Assembly (NCBI GenBank): GCA_014529385.2
Contig: CM043949.1
Span: 107,146,054 to 107,210,053, forward strand
Length of the DNA stretch: 64,000 bases
Reading direction: 5' to 3'
Source of the DNA: Adiantum capillus-veneris
Lineage: Eukaryota; Streptophyta; Polypodiopsida; Polypodiales; Pteridaceae
The translations under genes and the position numbers were made by a program. Shown here one piece after another: positions 23,607 through 35,902 of the stretch (within the stretch, counting starts at the first letter, position 1; each line of letters starts with the position of its first letter). The notes beneath the pieces were generated by a model. That model was not told the DNA's origin and did no database searches. It saw only the letters and a list, made by a program, of their open reading frames with translations.

Positions 23607-23945
23607 CTACTTTCTTTTTTTAAGAATCGTAGGCACATACTACTCCCTTTAACGAATATTCCTCCTACCTACTGGCAAGATGCAAAATAAAATTGATAGA
23701 CTTAAACGAATATTCCTCATCATCCCCTCCCCTTTCGCTTGCATCCCTACCTTCTGCCTGAACTCCCCTTTCTGACCTACTTTCTTTTTTAAGAATCGTA
23801 GGCACATACTATTCGCCATAACGAATATTCCTCCTACCTACTGGCAAGATGCAAAATAAAATAGATAGACTTAAACGAATATTCCTCATCATCCCCTCCC
23901 CTTTCGCTTGCATCCCTACCTTCTCTACCTGAACTCCCCTTTTGC
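23607..23945. repeat. 170-bp tandem duplication
   Basis: CTACTTTCTTTTTTTAAGAA at 23607 recurs at 23777, and the two units match over about 170 bp with a few substitutions (for example TACTACTCCC versus TACTATTCGC). Confidence 0.9.
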
Positions 23946-24197
23946 CTCTGGCCTCGTCCGCTTACCTTTTGCCTCTTACGCTCTGTAGAGCATAGCCCTC
24001 AAGGGTTCCCTTACACACATCCCCTTCATAGCCATCTTCCCATCTGCCTCTGCTAATCCCCAAGAGGACTGCAAGAGAATCATCTTGCTCAATGGTATGA
24101 GGTTGTAGCCATAGTGATGGACACTATGCGGCTACTATGCTACTGTAGGCAAGCAAGCCTTGCATCTCACGGTGAACTTATGGGTACAAAGAACCCA

Positions 24198-25222
<1,025 letters not shown>

Positions 25223-25546
25223 ATGGACGCAGGCAGAGCAGCGTGCATGCTCACGTCATCGTCCTCTTTCACAACGCAGCTCACATCGTCTACTTCCTCC
25301 ACAGCTCCATCGTCTTCTGCTTCGTCCTCTTGCTGCTCTGCTGCGCTTTGTACAACAACCAGCTCTCTTTTGGGCAAGAACGCAGGGCACAACTCTCGAA
25401 GTCAACAAGGCGATCCTTACCATCACTTTTCCGTCATGGCAAGCTCAGAGCGTGGCTCTTTGACTTCTAGCGATGGACCTACAACCTCTGCACGGACAAC
25501 ACCTTCCTCTGCTATTGATTTTCTCATGCTCTGCCAGCGCCTCAAG
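25223..25546 (+). CDS. First exon of an HDDC2/YfbR-like HD-domain phosphohydrolase gene
   Basis: From ATG 25223 (a second in-frame ATG is at 25247) the exon encodes about 108 residues. The N-terminal 90 are Ser/Thr/Ala-rich with few acidic residues, like a plastid or mitochondrial transit peptide. It ends SSAIDFLMLCQRLK at a clear splice donor, AAG|GTGAGC (intron from 25547). The sequence SAIDFL..C.RLK followed by an intron is what I know from plant homologues of HDDC2, a family of metal-dependent 5'-deoxynucleotidases that dephosphorylate deoxynucleoside monophosphates. The catalytic HD motifs would lie in later exons; none was found in the rest of the window, so intron 1 would be very long, or this is a gene fragment. 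It is the only likely cellular coding sequence here. Confidence 0.6.
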
Positions 25547-25642
25547 GTGAGCTCTGGCTGCTTTCTTTTTTGTTCATGAAAGGGGTAGAGTTAGTATTTA
25601 ACGTGGTTGTATTTGCAATGACGTCATCCTGCCCAAATTGTG

Positions 25643-25644
<2 letters not shown>

Positions 25645-25722
<78 letters not shown>

Positions 25723-25730
25723 GTGTGTGT
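25645..25730. repeat. Compound microsatellite (CT)n(CA)n(GT)n
   Basis: CT 25645-25672, CA 25673-25720, then GTGTGTGTGT to 25730. The CA and GT runs are mutually complementary and can fold back. It lies about 100 bp inside the putative first intron of the HDDC2-like gene. Confidence 0.95.
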
Positions 25731-26808
25731 GCAGCTATGCATGCGTCTCTGTATGTATGCACGTATGTCCCTATCCTGACCAATATCCACATATGCATGT
25801 GTTGCTTCGAGATGCTGGTCTCCATTTAAACTTTATTTATCATGACGGAAAAGGAGGGGAAAAAGTGAGAAGAAACCTAATTGGAGCTATTAGTAAGGGA
25901 TACTGAACTTAAACAAAGTGAGGAATGGACATGGGTCTGCTTACTTTGCCCATCGAGGTGGAAAGAAGAAGAAGAAAAAGAAAAGAATTTTTAATGTGGT
26001 ATGACAATCTCACAAGACGTCCATGATCCTATCCAACGAGTAAGAGAGATAGAAAGAAAGAAAGGAAGTTGGGTACATCCAATTGACCAAAAGACGAATC
26101 CAGTATATCCATTTGATAATATTTCCACTATGAGTATCATGTCACTGGTCTTATAGGCATAAAAAAGTGAAAAAAAAACTAAAAATAGCTATGATACATC
26201 CATTTCATATTCCACTATGGGTATCATGTCAATGGCCTTATCGACATCATCACTCTTTGAACCAGAAAGGCTTGTTGTGCCCACCTTCTAGACTCATAGT
26301 CTTAATCCTACATCCACCACTTTGATAGCCATTTGGACGGAGCTGCTACTTACTCTTTGTTGCCATTGGGATAGTTCAACAGGCTCTTCTAGGGAAACAA
26401 AGAGTCATCGATGCTCCTTTTTCACGCATGGACGAGATTCTCAATCCTTTTCAGTCGGGACCATGGTCACATCACATGGAATTATGCTCCTCCCAAGTGG
26501 TTCATTTTGCACTTCTCATACAGGTCGCCTTGATACCTACATAGCATTCACATTGTTATCCCTCTTTTGTACATCCCTCATACATGTCACCTTGATACCT
26601 ACATAGCACTCACATTGTTATCCCTCTTTTGTACATCCCTTGGGTGTGTCAAAGGTGGCAACGGAAGATGCAATGAACAAAGCACACTTGTGGCTCGTGA
26701 TTTGATGAACACCTCAACTCCGATCTAGAACACCTACAATGCCACTTACAAGCACGAGGCACACTTTGTGTAGAAGAGAAATCAATAAGGTAGAAAGAGA
26801 CAGGACAT

Positions 26809-26869
<61 letters not shown>

Positions 26870-26979
26870 ATTTGGGAGAGGCTCTTCATGCTCATAACAA
26901 GCTGCTCATACAAGTGAGCAAGGGTGCTTTGGCATAGATCTGACATGCCCAATGGATAGACCTGAGGTACACACAACTA
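25731..26979. other. No gene seen; duplicated and GA-rich DNA
   Basis: A 62-bp tandem duplication lies at 26517-26640 (CATACAGGTCGCCTTGATAC, then CATACATGTCACCTTGATAC). Related sentences at 26105-26155 and 26191-26240 (TTCCACTATGRGTATCATGTC) suggest an older duplication. A (GA)n tract of 56 bp is at 26811-26866. No exon matching the HDDC2 family was recognised. Confidence 0.45.
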
Positions 26980-26989
26980 CGACTGCTAT

Positions 26990-27310
26990 TGCCACTTCCA
27001 ACTGCTCTCACCTTTGAAGTTAGCTTTGAAGAAAGCACCTATTCCGCGGGTGTACACTGAAGATGAACTCGACGACGTAGTCAAAAGACGAGTCAACCGA
27101 CTCGTGAAGACCAAGAAGCATTCAAAGAAATATAGTTGAGTAGCAGATTACCTTGGCTACTTGGGTCACAAGTCTACTTTTGTAAATGCACGAAAGACAA
27201 AGAAGCGTGTATGCTGTGAGGGTGTGTCTAGTTCGTTCTCATCCTCTTTTGATAGTTCCGACAACTGATTCCAGTGATGAGGACAAGAAACGAAGAAAGA
27301 CCAAAGACAC
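26990..27310 (+). pseudogene. N-terminal gag piece of the decayed Ty3/gypsy element
   Basis: A basic, Ser-rich coding stretch (APIPRVYTEDELDDVVKRRV; later KKRVCCEGVSS) with stops. It ends at the solo LTR at 27311 and resumes at 28508 with KNKKKTKKSRFQRRSRK. The target duplication GACAC joins the two pieces. The left limit is not certain. Confidence 0.55.
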
Positions 27311-28502
27311 TGTAAGGTGCAACGGAATGAATGTTTGAACTTTGCTCAAGATGAGTGCTCCGAACTGTGCTCAAGGTTCCTTTTATTCTTATGGAAGGGA
27401 GAGCCTTCTGTTCTTAATGAGAGAGTGCAATGGACACAAACAAAGTGAATGGACATTGTGCATGAAAGTGCATGAGACTGAGAGATAGAGAGAGAAGAAT
27501 ACGACACCAGAGATGTTGTTAAACCCTCCTCCGAAGGCCCCACTCTCTATAGCGGGAGCGGTCTACTATTGATTGCACAAATCTCTACAATGCTTGGACT
27601 TGCCGACGATGTCGACGACGATGAGGACGACGACGAGACGGGCTGAAAACTGAAATCTCTAAGGGCTGAAATCTGCAAATCTTTATCTGCTGAATTCTGA
27701 CTCTATGTTGGTGACGATGTCGATGGCGACGATGCGACGACGACGCGCTGAAAACGCAGATGCTGAAATCTGCGTTTTCTGGGCTGAAACTGTAAACCTT
27801 ACGGAAACTGACCGTGCGGCGAGGAACTGCTACGGGAAGGTGAGATCTACGAGGTTCGGGGGTTCTTCTGCGATGTCTAAAGGCTGAAAACTGAAAACGC
27901 TGGTGTTGCTTGAGGTTTCGTCGCGGGAATCTGCAAAACGCTGAGGTTGGTCTGCAAATCAAAAACGCTAGGCTTTTGCTGTGTCTTGCTGTCGCCGGGT
28001 TGGTCTGCAATGCAAAACACTGGGGCTGATCTGCAATGGAGAAAAACGCTGGCTGTCCTTGGTTGAAAACGCTAAGTCTCCTGCCGGGGGGAGGTCTTGC
28101 TGAGAAGTCTCTTGTTGAGCAAGGTGCTCCTGCTGCCTCTTCTGCCAATTAGTGCTAGTCTAGGTTTGCTTATATACAAACTTACTCAATTTGCCCTACC
28201 TACTTTCCAACAAAAGTCACTTAAAAATAATAAGTGAAAAATGTCAAAAATAGGGAAAATAGGTCAAATACACTGGAAAATTCCCCTGAAGGATTCTAAT
28301 GGATTCTGATGGGAATGCTTATGATCATGCTGTGTGCAACCAGAGGATATGCATCTACACTAAGTGTCTGGGCATGCACGGTCTGCGAACAGACTCACAA
28401 AAGTGTCAGATCACTTCTAAATCTAGACTGACTGGACTGACAGAACCCTTGTCGTGCTGTAGATTGTCCACGGACACATAGGGTTGGATGTGTCACGTGA
28501 CA
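27311..28502 (-). repeat. Solo LTR of family X (minus orientation)
   Basis: 1192 bp; the plus strand begins TGTAAGGTGCAACGG and ends GTCACGTGACA. It matches in reverse the family-X LTRs at 34626, 54915, 57620 and 60904. Perfect target duplication GACAC (27306-27310 and 28503-28507). Solo LTRs arise by recombination between the two LTRs of a full element. Confidence 0.93.
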
Positions 28503-28507
28503 GACAC

Positions 28508-29612
28508 AGAAAGAACAAGAAGAAGACTAAGAAGAGCAGATTCCAACGAAGATCCCGCAAATATTCAGGTAGCTCCGAGGAGGCTTCATCCTCTTCTGGA
28601 AGTTCGGACTCCAATGAACCGATGTTTTATTCTAAGAGGAAGCATTTTTAAAGAGCCAACCAATATGACTTTCTCGAGGACAAGAGCAAGAAAACCAAAG
28701 ATTTCAAGGAGGGTGGACAAGCACTAAAGTTTGATACTTTTTCAGGTTTCCGAGATACCCACAAGGCCCTCGCTTTTATTCAACAATTTGACATAGCTTA
28801 TTCAGGAGGGTGCTATTCAGAGCACTCCAAGGTTTGGAGGGCAGCATCCTATTTGAAAAGAAATGCACAGATTTGGTGGTCCACTCTTTTGTTACGAAAG
28901 GAAGCACTGACAAAGTGGTTGTAGTTTAAGCGGCTTTTCACTTCCTCTTGGCTCACTCATGAGTATGAACGTGATGTGGTTACCGCTTGGAATCATCTTC
29001 GGATGATCAAGGAAGATACTTTGGATACTTAATGCCAAAGATTTTGGGATACTTTCCTACCGGCCTCTTCTTTTAAAAAGATCACTTTTAAGGAACAGAT
29101 CGAGCTATTTTGTTGTGGTCTACCCAAAGAGATACGAGATTATTGCTTACTGCAGAAGTCCAAGTCCATACAACAACTGATGGGACATGCTAAGCAAGGG
29201 TTTGCTATGCATTCGGATACTCTTACGCATCCAACTGATCAACTTTTGACAACAAGGACCGGACAGAACTCGAATGATGGTAACGAAAGAAGAGGGAAGT
29301 TTTTGAAAAAGGAAGATACACGTCCCCGACTGATAGAGGAACAGCGATCCGAGTACCTTAAAACGGGGAAGTGCTTTGAATGTGGAGAATATGGACATGT
29401 GTCAACATGGTTCCCCAAAAAGGCACCTAGAGGACAATCAAAAGACAGGACAGAGAGTCCCACAGCAGCCGAAGAGCGTGGGAGAAAAGGGTAGGATTGG
29501 TACCAGATTGTGTGGAGACCGACCCTGATTAGATGGATGAAAGTATTGAACTTATCTGTGCATGGGGCAAAGTGCGAGACCGAGAAGCCCTAATCTTCTT
29601 AAACGGAGGAGC
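28508..29612 (+). pseudogene. Gag core, zinc knuckle and start of protease, decayed Ty3/gypsy element
   Basis: The core aligns with the chromovirus Gag: FDTFSGFRDTHKALAFIQQF (from about 28733), IWWSTLL, then KEQIELFCCGLPKEIRDYC (about 29090-29150). The zinc knuckle CFECGEYGHVSTW (about 29371-29409) has lost its last cysteine. Internal stops include TAG near 28925 and TAA near 29030. The piece ends at NGGA in the protease active-site loop, where a solo LTR is inserted. Confidence 0.8.
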
Positions 29613-30923
29613 TGTCACAAACGGGAGCGCACACGAATAATCAACAAGCTGAAAATAAATATTCTTTCAACTCAAAAGAGATGCAAGACAAGATGGACAT
29701 AGTATTTGGGACCAGAAGATTGGGCTGCCCCCCCTCCTTAAAGAGAATCTTTACTAGGGAGAATCTTTTTACAAGCACAAGAATTGGAGAAAACCCCTCT
29801 GTTCTATTCTCAGACTCGATTTTCGTTCCTTCTCGTGAGGGAAATCCGAGAGAGGAGCTCTCAATTATGTTTCCGCCTGTTCTTGAACTGTGAAGCTCTA
29901 CATACCTTTTTTGATTCTGTCCCGGAATCTATGAGCATAGGTCGAGGCCTTCTCGCTCCTTCTCCTTGTTGGAGTACCTGCAAAATACAAACACGAAACA
30001 ACTCGTACTGCGAATTCACAATTGATACTTGTCGCACCTTGCACGGAAGAACGACCTCCGTGCTCCGTAGTCTCGCGATCACTTGCGTCTCCTTCTCGGA
30101 AGAATCTTCTTTCAAGCTAGCGCTGTCAAAATCTGGGGGACCGAGAGAGATGGCAGGTTGCTTTTATAGGCTCTCGCCCTTGGCAGGAATAGCCGGTGCG
30201 GAGCCGGCAGGAATAGGGGAGGGAGTAGCGCTAGGGAGAGGAGGCTGTGGGCTGGTATTTTTGCTGCGCTGAGAGAGAGAGAGAATCCGTACGGTTCAGC
30301 CAGCAGCCAATGCTGTTTTTTTATTTAAACCTTGGTTTATTTTTAATGGGCTGCCCACTTATTAAGTGGGCGGCCGGTCACTTTTCATTAAAAAATGTGA
30401 ACCTGGCCAAAACTCAATAAAACTGAGCGAGCTGAAAATTGATGCTATGCAATCACATTCCAGGCGTCCCCGGGTGCAGTTGTCAGGTACACATTCTATG
30501 CAAACACAGATTCCTTGCAGGAAAGCATTCGAGCTTCCCAGAAAATACTTAAAAAATATTCCGCTTCTTAGAACCCTTCTTTATTCTTGTGCTTGCGTCG
30601 TTACATGTATTCCTTTTCCGAGTTCGGGTTTCTTGCCAGACCAAAATAATATTTCCTTTTCGATGCTCCCATCACCCATCACGTGACGCATCAGGAATAT
30701 CCGTTTTCCCGGTCTCTCCTACCGAACTAACGGTACAACCCCTTCTTGATGCTTAATGTCACCCATCATATGACACATCGGAGTTGTCCGTTCCTGATGG
30801 ATTTTAATAATTCCCGTAGATCTACAATTCCTAATCTTACGGTTCAAGTGCACACATTTAAATATCCTAATTTCAATGAAAATAAATTACTCAAAAAATA
30901 AGAAAATAGTCCATTTAGCAACA
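29613..30923 (-). repeat. Solo LTR (family Y), inserted in the protease active-site codons
   Basis: 1311 bp; the plus strand reads TGTCACAAACGGG...TTAGCAACA. Target duplication GGAGC (29608-29612 and 30924-30928). A minus-strand TATA box (TATAAAAG, about 30156-30165) gives the orientation. No internal ORF. On removal of one duplication the flanking codons align with FFDPGAKANFISPE of the related element at 40171. Confidence 0.88.
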
Positions 30924-31898
30924 GGAGCCAAGACCAACTTTATTTCACCCGAATTGGTGGCTCGACTTGGAATTATGCTCGGGGGAATGGGGCCACAGGC
31001 GGCGGCTGTTCTAGCAGCACCTGGATGGGATGTTGCCATTACACTTGTCATTGGCAAACTTCGTTTGCATTCTCAAGTGTATCTAGGACACGAGGACTTT
31101 TATGTCATGCCTTTGGAAGGGTGTGACGTCCTCCTAGGAATCCCTTGGTTCCACAAGAGCAGCGCGTGGTCGATTATAGGGCAAGGAAAGCTACTTTGAA
31201 GAATGAGAAGGGCCGATAGATTGTACTTGATGTAAAGTTGAAGGGCGAGTCCGTTCCACTTGTATCGGCTTTGATTGTTTCCAAATTAATGAAGTCCAGT
31301 CTTTTTGTTTACTCGATTTTCTTGAAAGAACTAAATGATGAACATTCAACAAAGGTCAAATACATCTGATCTCGAAAAGGAACGACAATAATTTCTACAT
31401 GCGGAGGCTGACTGTTTCTTTGAAGGCCTACCAGGCGAGTTACCTCCTTTACGGCCTGAAGATCACACGATTGATTTTATACTTGGTAGTACACCACCGA
31501 ACCGGCCACCTTACCACGTTAGCCGAGCCCAAAATGAAGAAATAATGAACCAAGTAAAAGAACTTCTTGAAAGAGTTTTATCCAACATAGCACTTCACCT
31601 TTCTGTTCGCCGGTGTTGCTGGTACTAAAGAAAGATGGATCTTGGAGAATGTGCATTGACTATAGAGCTCTCAATAAAATCACCATCAAGAACAAATTCC
31701 CTATCCCAAGGATCGATGATATACTCGACAGACTTCAAGGGTCCTGTTGTTTCAACATAATTGATTTGAAGAGTGGATATTATATGATCGGAATTGCTCT
31801 TGGTGATGTCTACAAGACAGCTTTTAGGACAAATTTTGGCTTGTATAAATATTTGGTGATGCCATATGTCCTTACGAATGCTCTGGCCACATTCAACC
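30924..31898 (+). pseudogene. Protease and first half of RT, decayed Ty3/gypsy element
   Basis: Protease: AKTNFISPELVARL follows the active-site loop, and CDVLLGIPWF (about 31122-31152) is the partner motif. RT begins near 31550 and is well preserved from 31607 ([67 protein letters not shown]). Frame changes lie between about 31200 and 31610. It is cut at TTCAACC by a family-X solo LTR just before the segment leading to the catalytic FFDD. Confidence 0.85.
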
Positions 31899-32988
31899 TG
31901 TAATGTGCAGCGGAAGTGAATGATGGTGTAAGCTCAAGATGAGTGATCAGTGAGTGCTCAAGGTTCCTTTTACTTAGCGGAAGGGAGAGCCTTCCGTGCT
32001 TAGTGAGAGAATGTGCGATGACCAAAACGATGAGTGGAAAACTATGAGTGCAAAGTGCATGAGAGTGCTAGTGAGAGAGAGAGAAGAGGCGACACCACAT
32101 GGGGTCTTAAACTCCCCTCCAAGGCCCCCCCTCTCTATTGCTAGAGAGGTATTTTCTTTAGATTGCACAAGGTCTGGTACAATGCCTCTAGATGCTGTGG
32201 TACTTGATGACGACGAGGACGAGGAGGACAACGATGACGATGAGGACAACGACGACGACGATGTTGATGGCGAGGTCGAGCTAATGGCTGAACTGCTGAA
32301 ATCTGAAAACGCTTCATGCTGATTGGATCTGGGTCGTGCGGCGAAGCTAGTGTCGCCGAAGAGGACTAGGATGGTTGGAAACTGAATAAGCAGGCTGTTT
32401 ATGGGCTGAAAACAGAAAATGCAGATGGATCTGTGATCTACTGCGATGGGATGACGGCGGCGAGGTTCTGCTACGGTGATCGGGTGCGGGATCCGCGAGG
32501 CTACTGCTGAAAACTGAAAACGCTGCTGGCTGAGATCTGCTGATCCAAAAACGTTGATGTTCTTACTGAGGAAAACACTGGAGGAAACTGGGTCATGCGG
32601 GTACTGCCTGGTACCTCTAGGGTTCTTGCTCCTCTATGTCTCTTGCTCCTTCTAGCGCCTAATGGGGGCCCCATATATAGGTGAATAAGGGTGGGTTGAG
32701 CAGCCTTCAGTAAGCCACCAGGATTATAATTGCCAAAAAGTCACTTATTAATAAATGACTCGTTAGAGGTGGTTCATGTGGGTGGAAAATGCTCATGCTG
32801 GGTGCTGGGTACTGATGCTAATGATCATGGGTTGTGCAATCTCAGGGTATGCAGCTACTCTTAAGTGCTTGGACATGCATGGCCTGCGTACAGGCTCACA
32901 AGGGTGTCGGAACACTCCCTAGGCTACCTAAACCCTAGAAGTAGGTCAGCTTGTCCACATGCACATAGGGTTAGATGTGCACGTGACA
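31899..32988 (-). repeat. Solo LTR of family X, diverged, inserted in RT
   Basis: 1090 bp; the plus strand starts TGTAATGTGCAGCGG and ends GCACGTGACA. Perfect duplication CAACC (31894-31898 and 32989-32993). Shorter and more diverged than the other X LTRs, so an older insertion or a subfamily. Confidence 0.9.
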
Positions 32989-33888
32989 CAACCGCATGAT
33001 GGATAGGATTTTCAAAGAGTACCGATTTTTTGTGGGCACTTTCTTTGACGACATTATCGTCTTCTCCAAGAGTGAGGCAGAACACAGACACCACCTATTG
33101 CAGGTTTTCCAGGCACTGCAAAAGAATAAATTGGTTATAAATGCGAAAAAGAGCGAGTTTTTCTTGCATGAGATACACTTCTTGGGACACATCGTCTCAG
33201 CGGAAGGGGTAAGATGGACCCGACCAAAGTTGAGACCATTCGTGATTGGCCCGATTTGAAGAATGCTCATGAAGTTCGAAGCTTTCTGGGCTTGTGCTCA
33301 TAATATCGGCGGTTCATTCAAAAATTTGCTGAGATAGCTTATCCCTTGCATGTGCTGACTAAGAAAGGGGTTCCTTTTACTTTGGGACCGACAGAGATTG
33401 CATCCTTTCAGACTCTCAAGGAAAAGTTGACAACAGGACCAGTTTTGGCCTTGTCAGACTTGCAACAATTATTTGAAGTTTACTGTGATGCTTGTGGTCG
33501 CAGTCTGGGAGGAGTCTTGATGCAAGAAGGCCATGTCATTGCTTACGAGAGGAGGATGTTTTCATGTCCTCAACTGGTTGCACAGATTTATGAGAAAGAG
33601 CTGTTGCCAGTTATTCATGCTCTTACATAGTGGTGACATTTTCTACTCGGAGCTGACTTTAACGTCTTTACAAACCATCATAGTTTACGCTACTTCTTGT
33701 CGCAGAAGCAGCTTTCGGAAAAGCAGATGAGATGGGCTAATATTCTGTCACAGTTTCATTTCGAGATAGTCCATGTTAAGGGACATAAGAATTTAGTGGC
33801 AGATGTGTTGTCTCGCAAGCCCTTGGTTATGGCTATTTCCGCAATACATCATTGAAACTTCGAGGATATGGTTGATCAGTACGCCACC
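32989..33888 (+). pseudogene. Second half of RT and RNase H, decayed Ty3/gypsy element
   Basis: It resumes at the codons for RMMDRIF and carries the RT catalytic motif FFDDIIVFS (about 33041-33067), ALQKNKLVINAKKSEFFLHE and the GHIVS motif. A frame change near 33212 follows. RNase H is recognisable by YCDACG (33481), YEKELLPVIHAL (33589-33625) and the terminal DVLSRKP (33802-33822), where the common DALSR has become DVLSR. It ends at an LTR inserted at 33889. Confidence 0.85.
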
Positions 33889-34287
33889 TGTGAGGGTGCA
33901 TGTGTTCGAAAGCGTGAGAGAGGAGAGGACACAGAAACAGAGAACACAACACCAAAACGTTGATGTAGGGAAGAGGGGGCGATCAACCCCCCATGATTAC
34001 CAGAGCACAAGACCCGTACAATGTCAGATGATATCTCTATGTGGGTACCCCCCTTGGCCTCATATATATAGAGGTGCCCAAGGGGAGGTCGAGCAGTGCA
34101 AGAGGAATGCCCCACGACCCAGCATAAATGAAGTCCTGTGTGTAGGGCGCTTGGACAAAACACAGGTGGCCGGCCTAGAAGTGGGTGGCCGGACAATGCA
34201 TATGCTATGGGTGGCTAGCCCGGTGGCACACTAGTCGTACATGCATGCCCTAGGCATGTGAAGCAGCAGAGTGGTGCAAGTCTAACA
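33889..34287 (-). repeat. LTR of element Z (minus orientation)
   Basis: On the minus strand it starts TGTTAGACTTGC at 34287 and ends CACCCTCACA at 33889; about 399 bp. A TATATATA box is near 34061-34070. A purine tract (CTGAGAGGAGG on the minus strand) precedes it at 34288-34298, so this is the 3' LTR. The 5 bases before it are CCACC; the other end of Z was not identified. Confidence 0.75.
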
Positions 34288-34625
34288 CCTCCTCTCAGCA
34301 CATGATGCTAAATAAACCGCGTGAAGCCGAAGATGTGAGGCAAAGGATGAAGATGTTTGCTGTGATCTCTGCAGCAGAGTGGTGCAAGTCTAACACCTCC
34401 TCTCAGCACATGATGCTAAATAAACCGCGTGAAGCCGGTTTATTTAGCATCATGTGCTGAGGCAAAGGATGAAGATGTTTGCTGTGATCTCTGCAGCAGT
34501 CTGGGGTGTCCCAACCTCCGAGAGATCTCCATTGTAAAGTGCCGTCACGAGCAGTGTAGCAAAGTGTTGTACTCTGTCGAAGGGTGAAGAAACTGCGTGA
34601 AGGTCCCGAACTGAGTGTGAAAACA
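34288..34625 (-). other. 3' interior remnant of element Z with duplicated LTR tip and a perfect hairpin
   Basis: The LTR tip plus purine tract (from GCAGCAGAGTGGTGCAAGTC at 34263) is repeated 108 bp on at 34371. A perfect 25-bp inverted repeat (34402-34426 and 34437-34461, 10-bp loop) follows. The rest could encode a short minus-strand peptide (FATLLVTALYNGDLSEVG) that I do not recognise. Cut by the family-X element at 34626. Confidence 0.6.
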
Positions 34626-35902
34626 TGTCACGTGACACATCCAACCCTGTGTGTCCGTGGACAAGCTACAACATAACAGGGTTCAGTCGGTCCAGTCAGT
34701 CTAGATTAGAAGTGATCTGGCACTCTTGTGAGTCTATTCGTAGACCGTGCATGCCCAGACACTTGGTATAGATGCATATCCTCTGGTTGCACACAACATG
34801 ATCATTAGTATTCCCATGAGAATTGATCAGAATCAGTTAGGAGAATTTTCCAGTGATTTTAGCCTATTTTTGGCATTTTCACTTATTAATTTAAGTGACT
34901 TTCCAACAAAAGTAGGTAGGGCAATTTTGCTAAGAAAATATATAAGCAAACCCAAGTTAGCACTAAATGGCAGAAGAGGCAGCAGGAGCTCCACGCTCAA
35001 CTGGCAACTTCTCAGCAGACCCCCCAGGAGACCTAGCGTTTTTGGAGCAGAAGCCTAAAGCTAGCGTTTTGGGATCAGATAAGCCCTGGCGTGTTGGTGC
35101 ACAGCAGATCAACCCCGGCGCCATCGCTACACAACAGATCAGCCTAGCGTTTTTGCATTGCAGAACCACGGCGACAGAAAGACCAATTTCAACCCCTAGC
35201 GTTTTTGATTTGCAGCACCACCTCAGCGTTTCTACAAATCATCGCGACGGAAACTCAAGAACCATCAGCGTTTTCAGTTTTCAGCAGTTAGTACCCACGG
35301 ATCAAGTCCCAAACCTCGCAGATCTCACCATCCCGCAGCAGTTCCTCGCCGCACGTTCAGTTTCCGCAAGGTTTACAGTTTCAGCCCAGAAAACGCAGAT
35401 TTCAGCATCTACGTTTTCAGCGGGTCGTCGTCGCATCGTCGTCATCGACATCGTCACCGACATGGAGTCAGAATTCAGTGGATAGAACATTTGCAGATTT
35501 CAGCCCATAGCGTTTTTGGACAGCAGTAGAAAGATTGCAGATTTCAGCCCTTAGGTCGACTTTGTCATCCCCGTCGTCATTGTCGACATAGCCTAGACTT
35601 GCATCAGTCTCATGCATACCATTTGTACCAGATTGTGCAATCATAAGTAGACCACTCTCGACGATGAGAGTGGGGCCTTCGGAGGAGGGTTTTACAACAT
35701 CTCTGGTGTCGTATCTCTCTTCTCTCTATCTCTCAATCTCATACAGTTGCACGCACAGTGTCCATTCACTTTGTCTGTGATCATAGCACTTTCCACTAAG
35801 AACGGAAGGCTCTCCCTTCCATAAGAACAAAAAGAACCTTGAGCACAGTTTGGAGCACTCATCTTGAGCAAAGCGCAAACATTCATTCCGCTGCACCTAA
35901 CA
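34626..35902 (+). repeat. Family-X LTR, first copy of the multi-LTR element
   Basis: 1277 bp, TGTCACGTGACACATCC...CACCTAACA. TATA-like TATATAAG at 34939-34946. Downstream of it the motif AGCGTTTT recurs about seven times (35035, 35064, 35147, 35199, 35225, 35266 and 35510 areas). The expected primer-binding site after the LTR is missing; the interior is joined near its 3' end instead. Confidence 0.92.

Larger units (their letters stand above)
26980..33888 (+). mobile_element. Decayed Ty3/gypsy element interrupted by three solo LTRs
   Basis: Gag, protease, RT and RNase H pieces lie in order on the plus strand and are clearly related to the chromovirus ORF at 38350. They are cut by solo LTRs at 27311-28502, 29613-30923 and 31899-32988, each with a perfect 5-bp target duplication. 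The element's own LTRs were not found: the left end is undefined, and on the right the sequence is cut by another LTR at 33889. Many stops and frame changes show it is old. Confidence 0.85.

Noticed and set aside
34967-35485. 172-residue open frame starting MAEEAAGAPRS, with similar frames at 36540, 48515 and 55510, and in reverse at 27585
   Set aside because: It falls in the R/U5 part of the family-X LTR, is broken differently in each copy, and is rich in low-complexity Ser/Arg from the AGCGTTTT motif array. A small LTR-encoded protein cannot be fully excluded.
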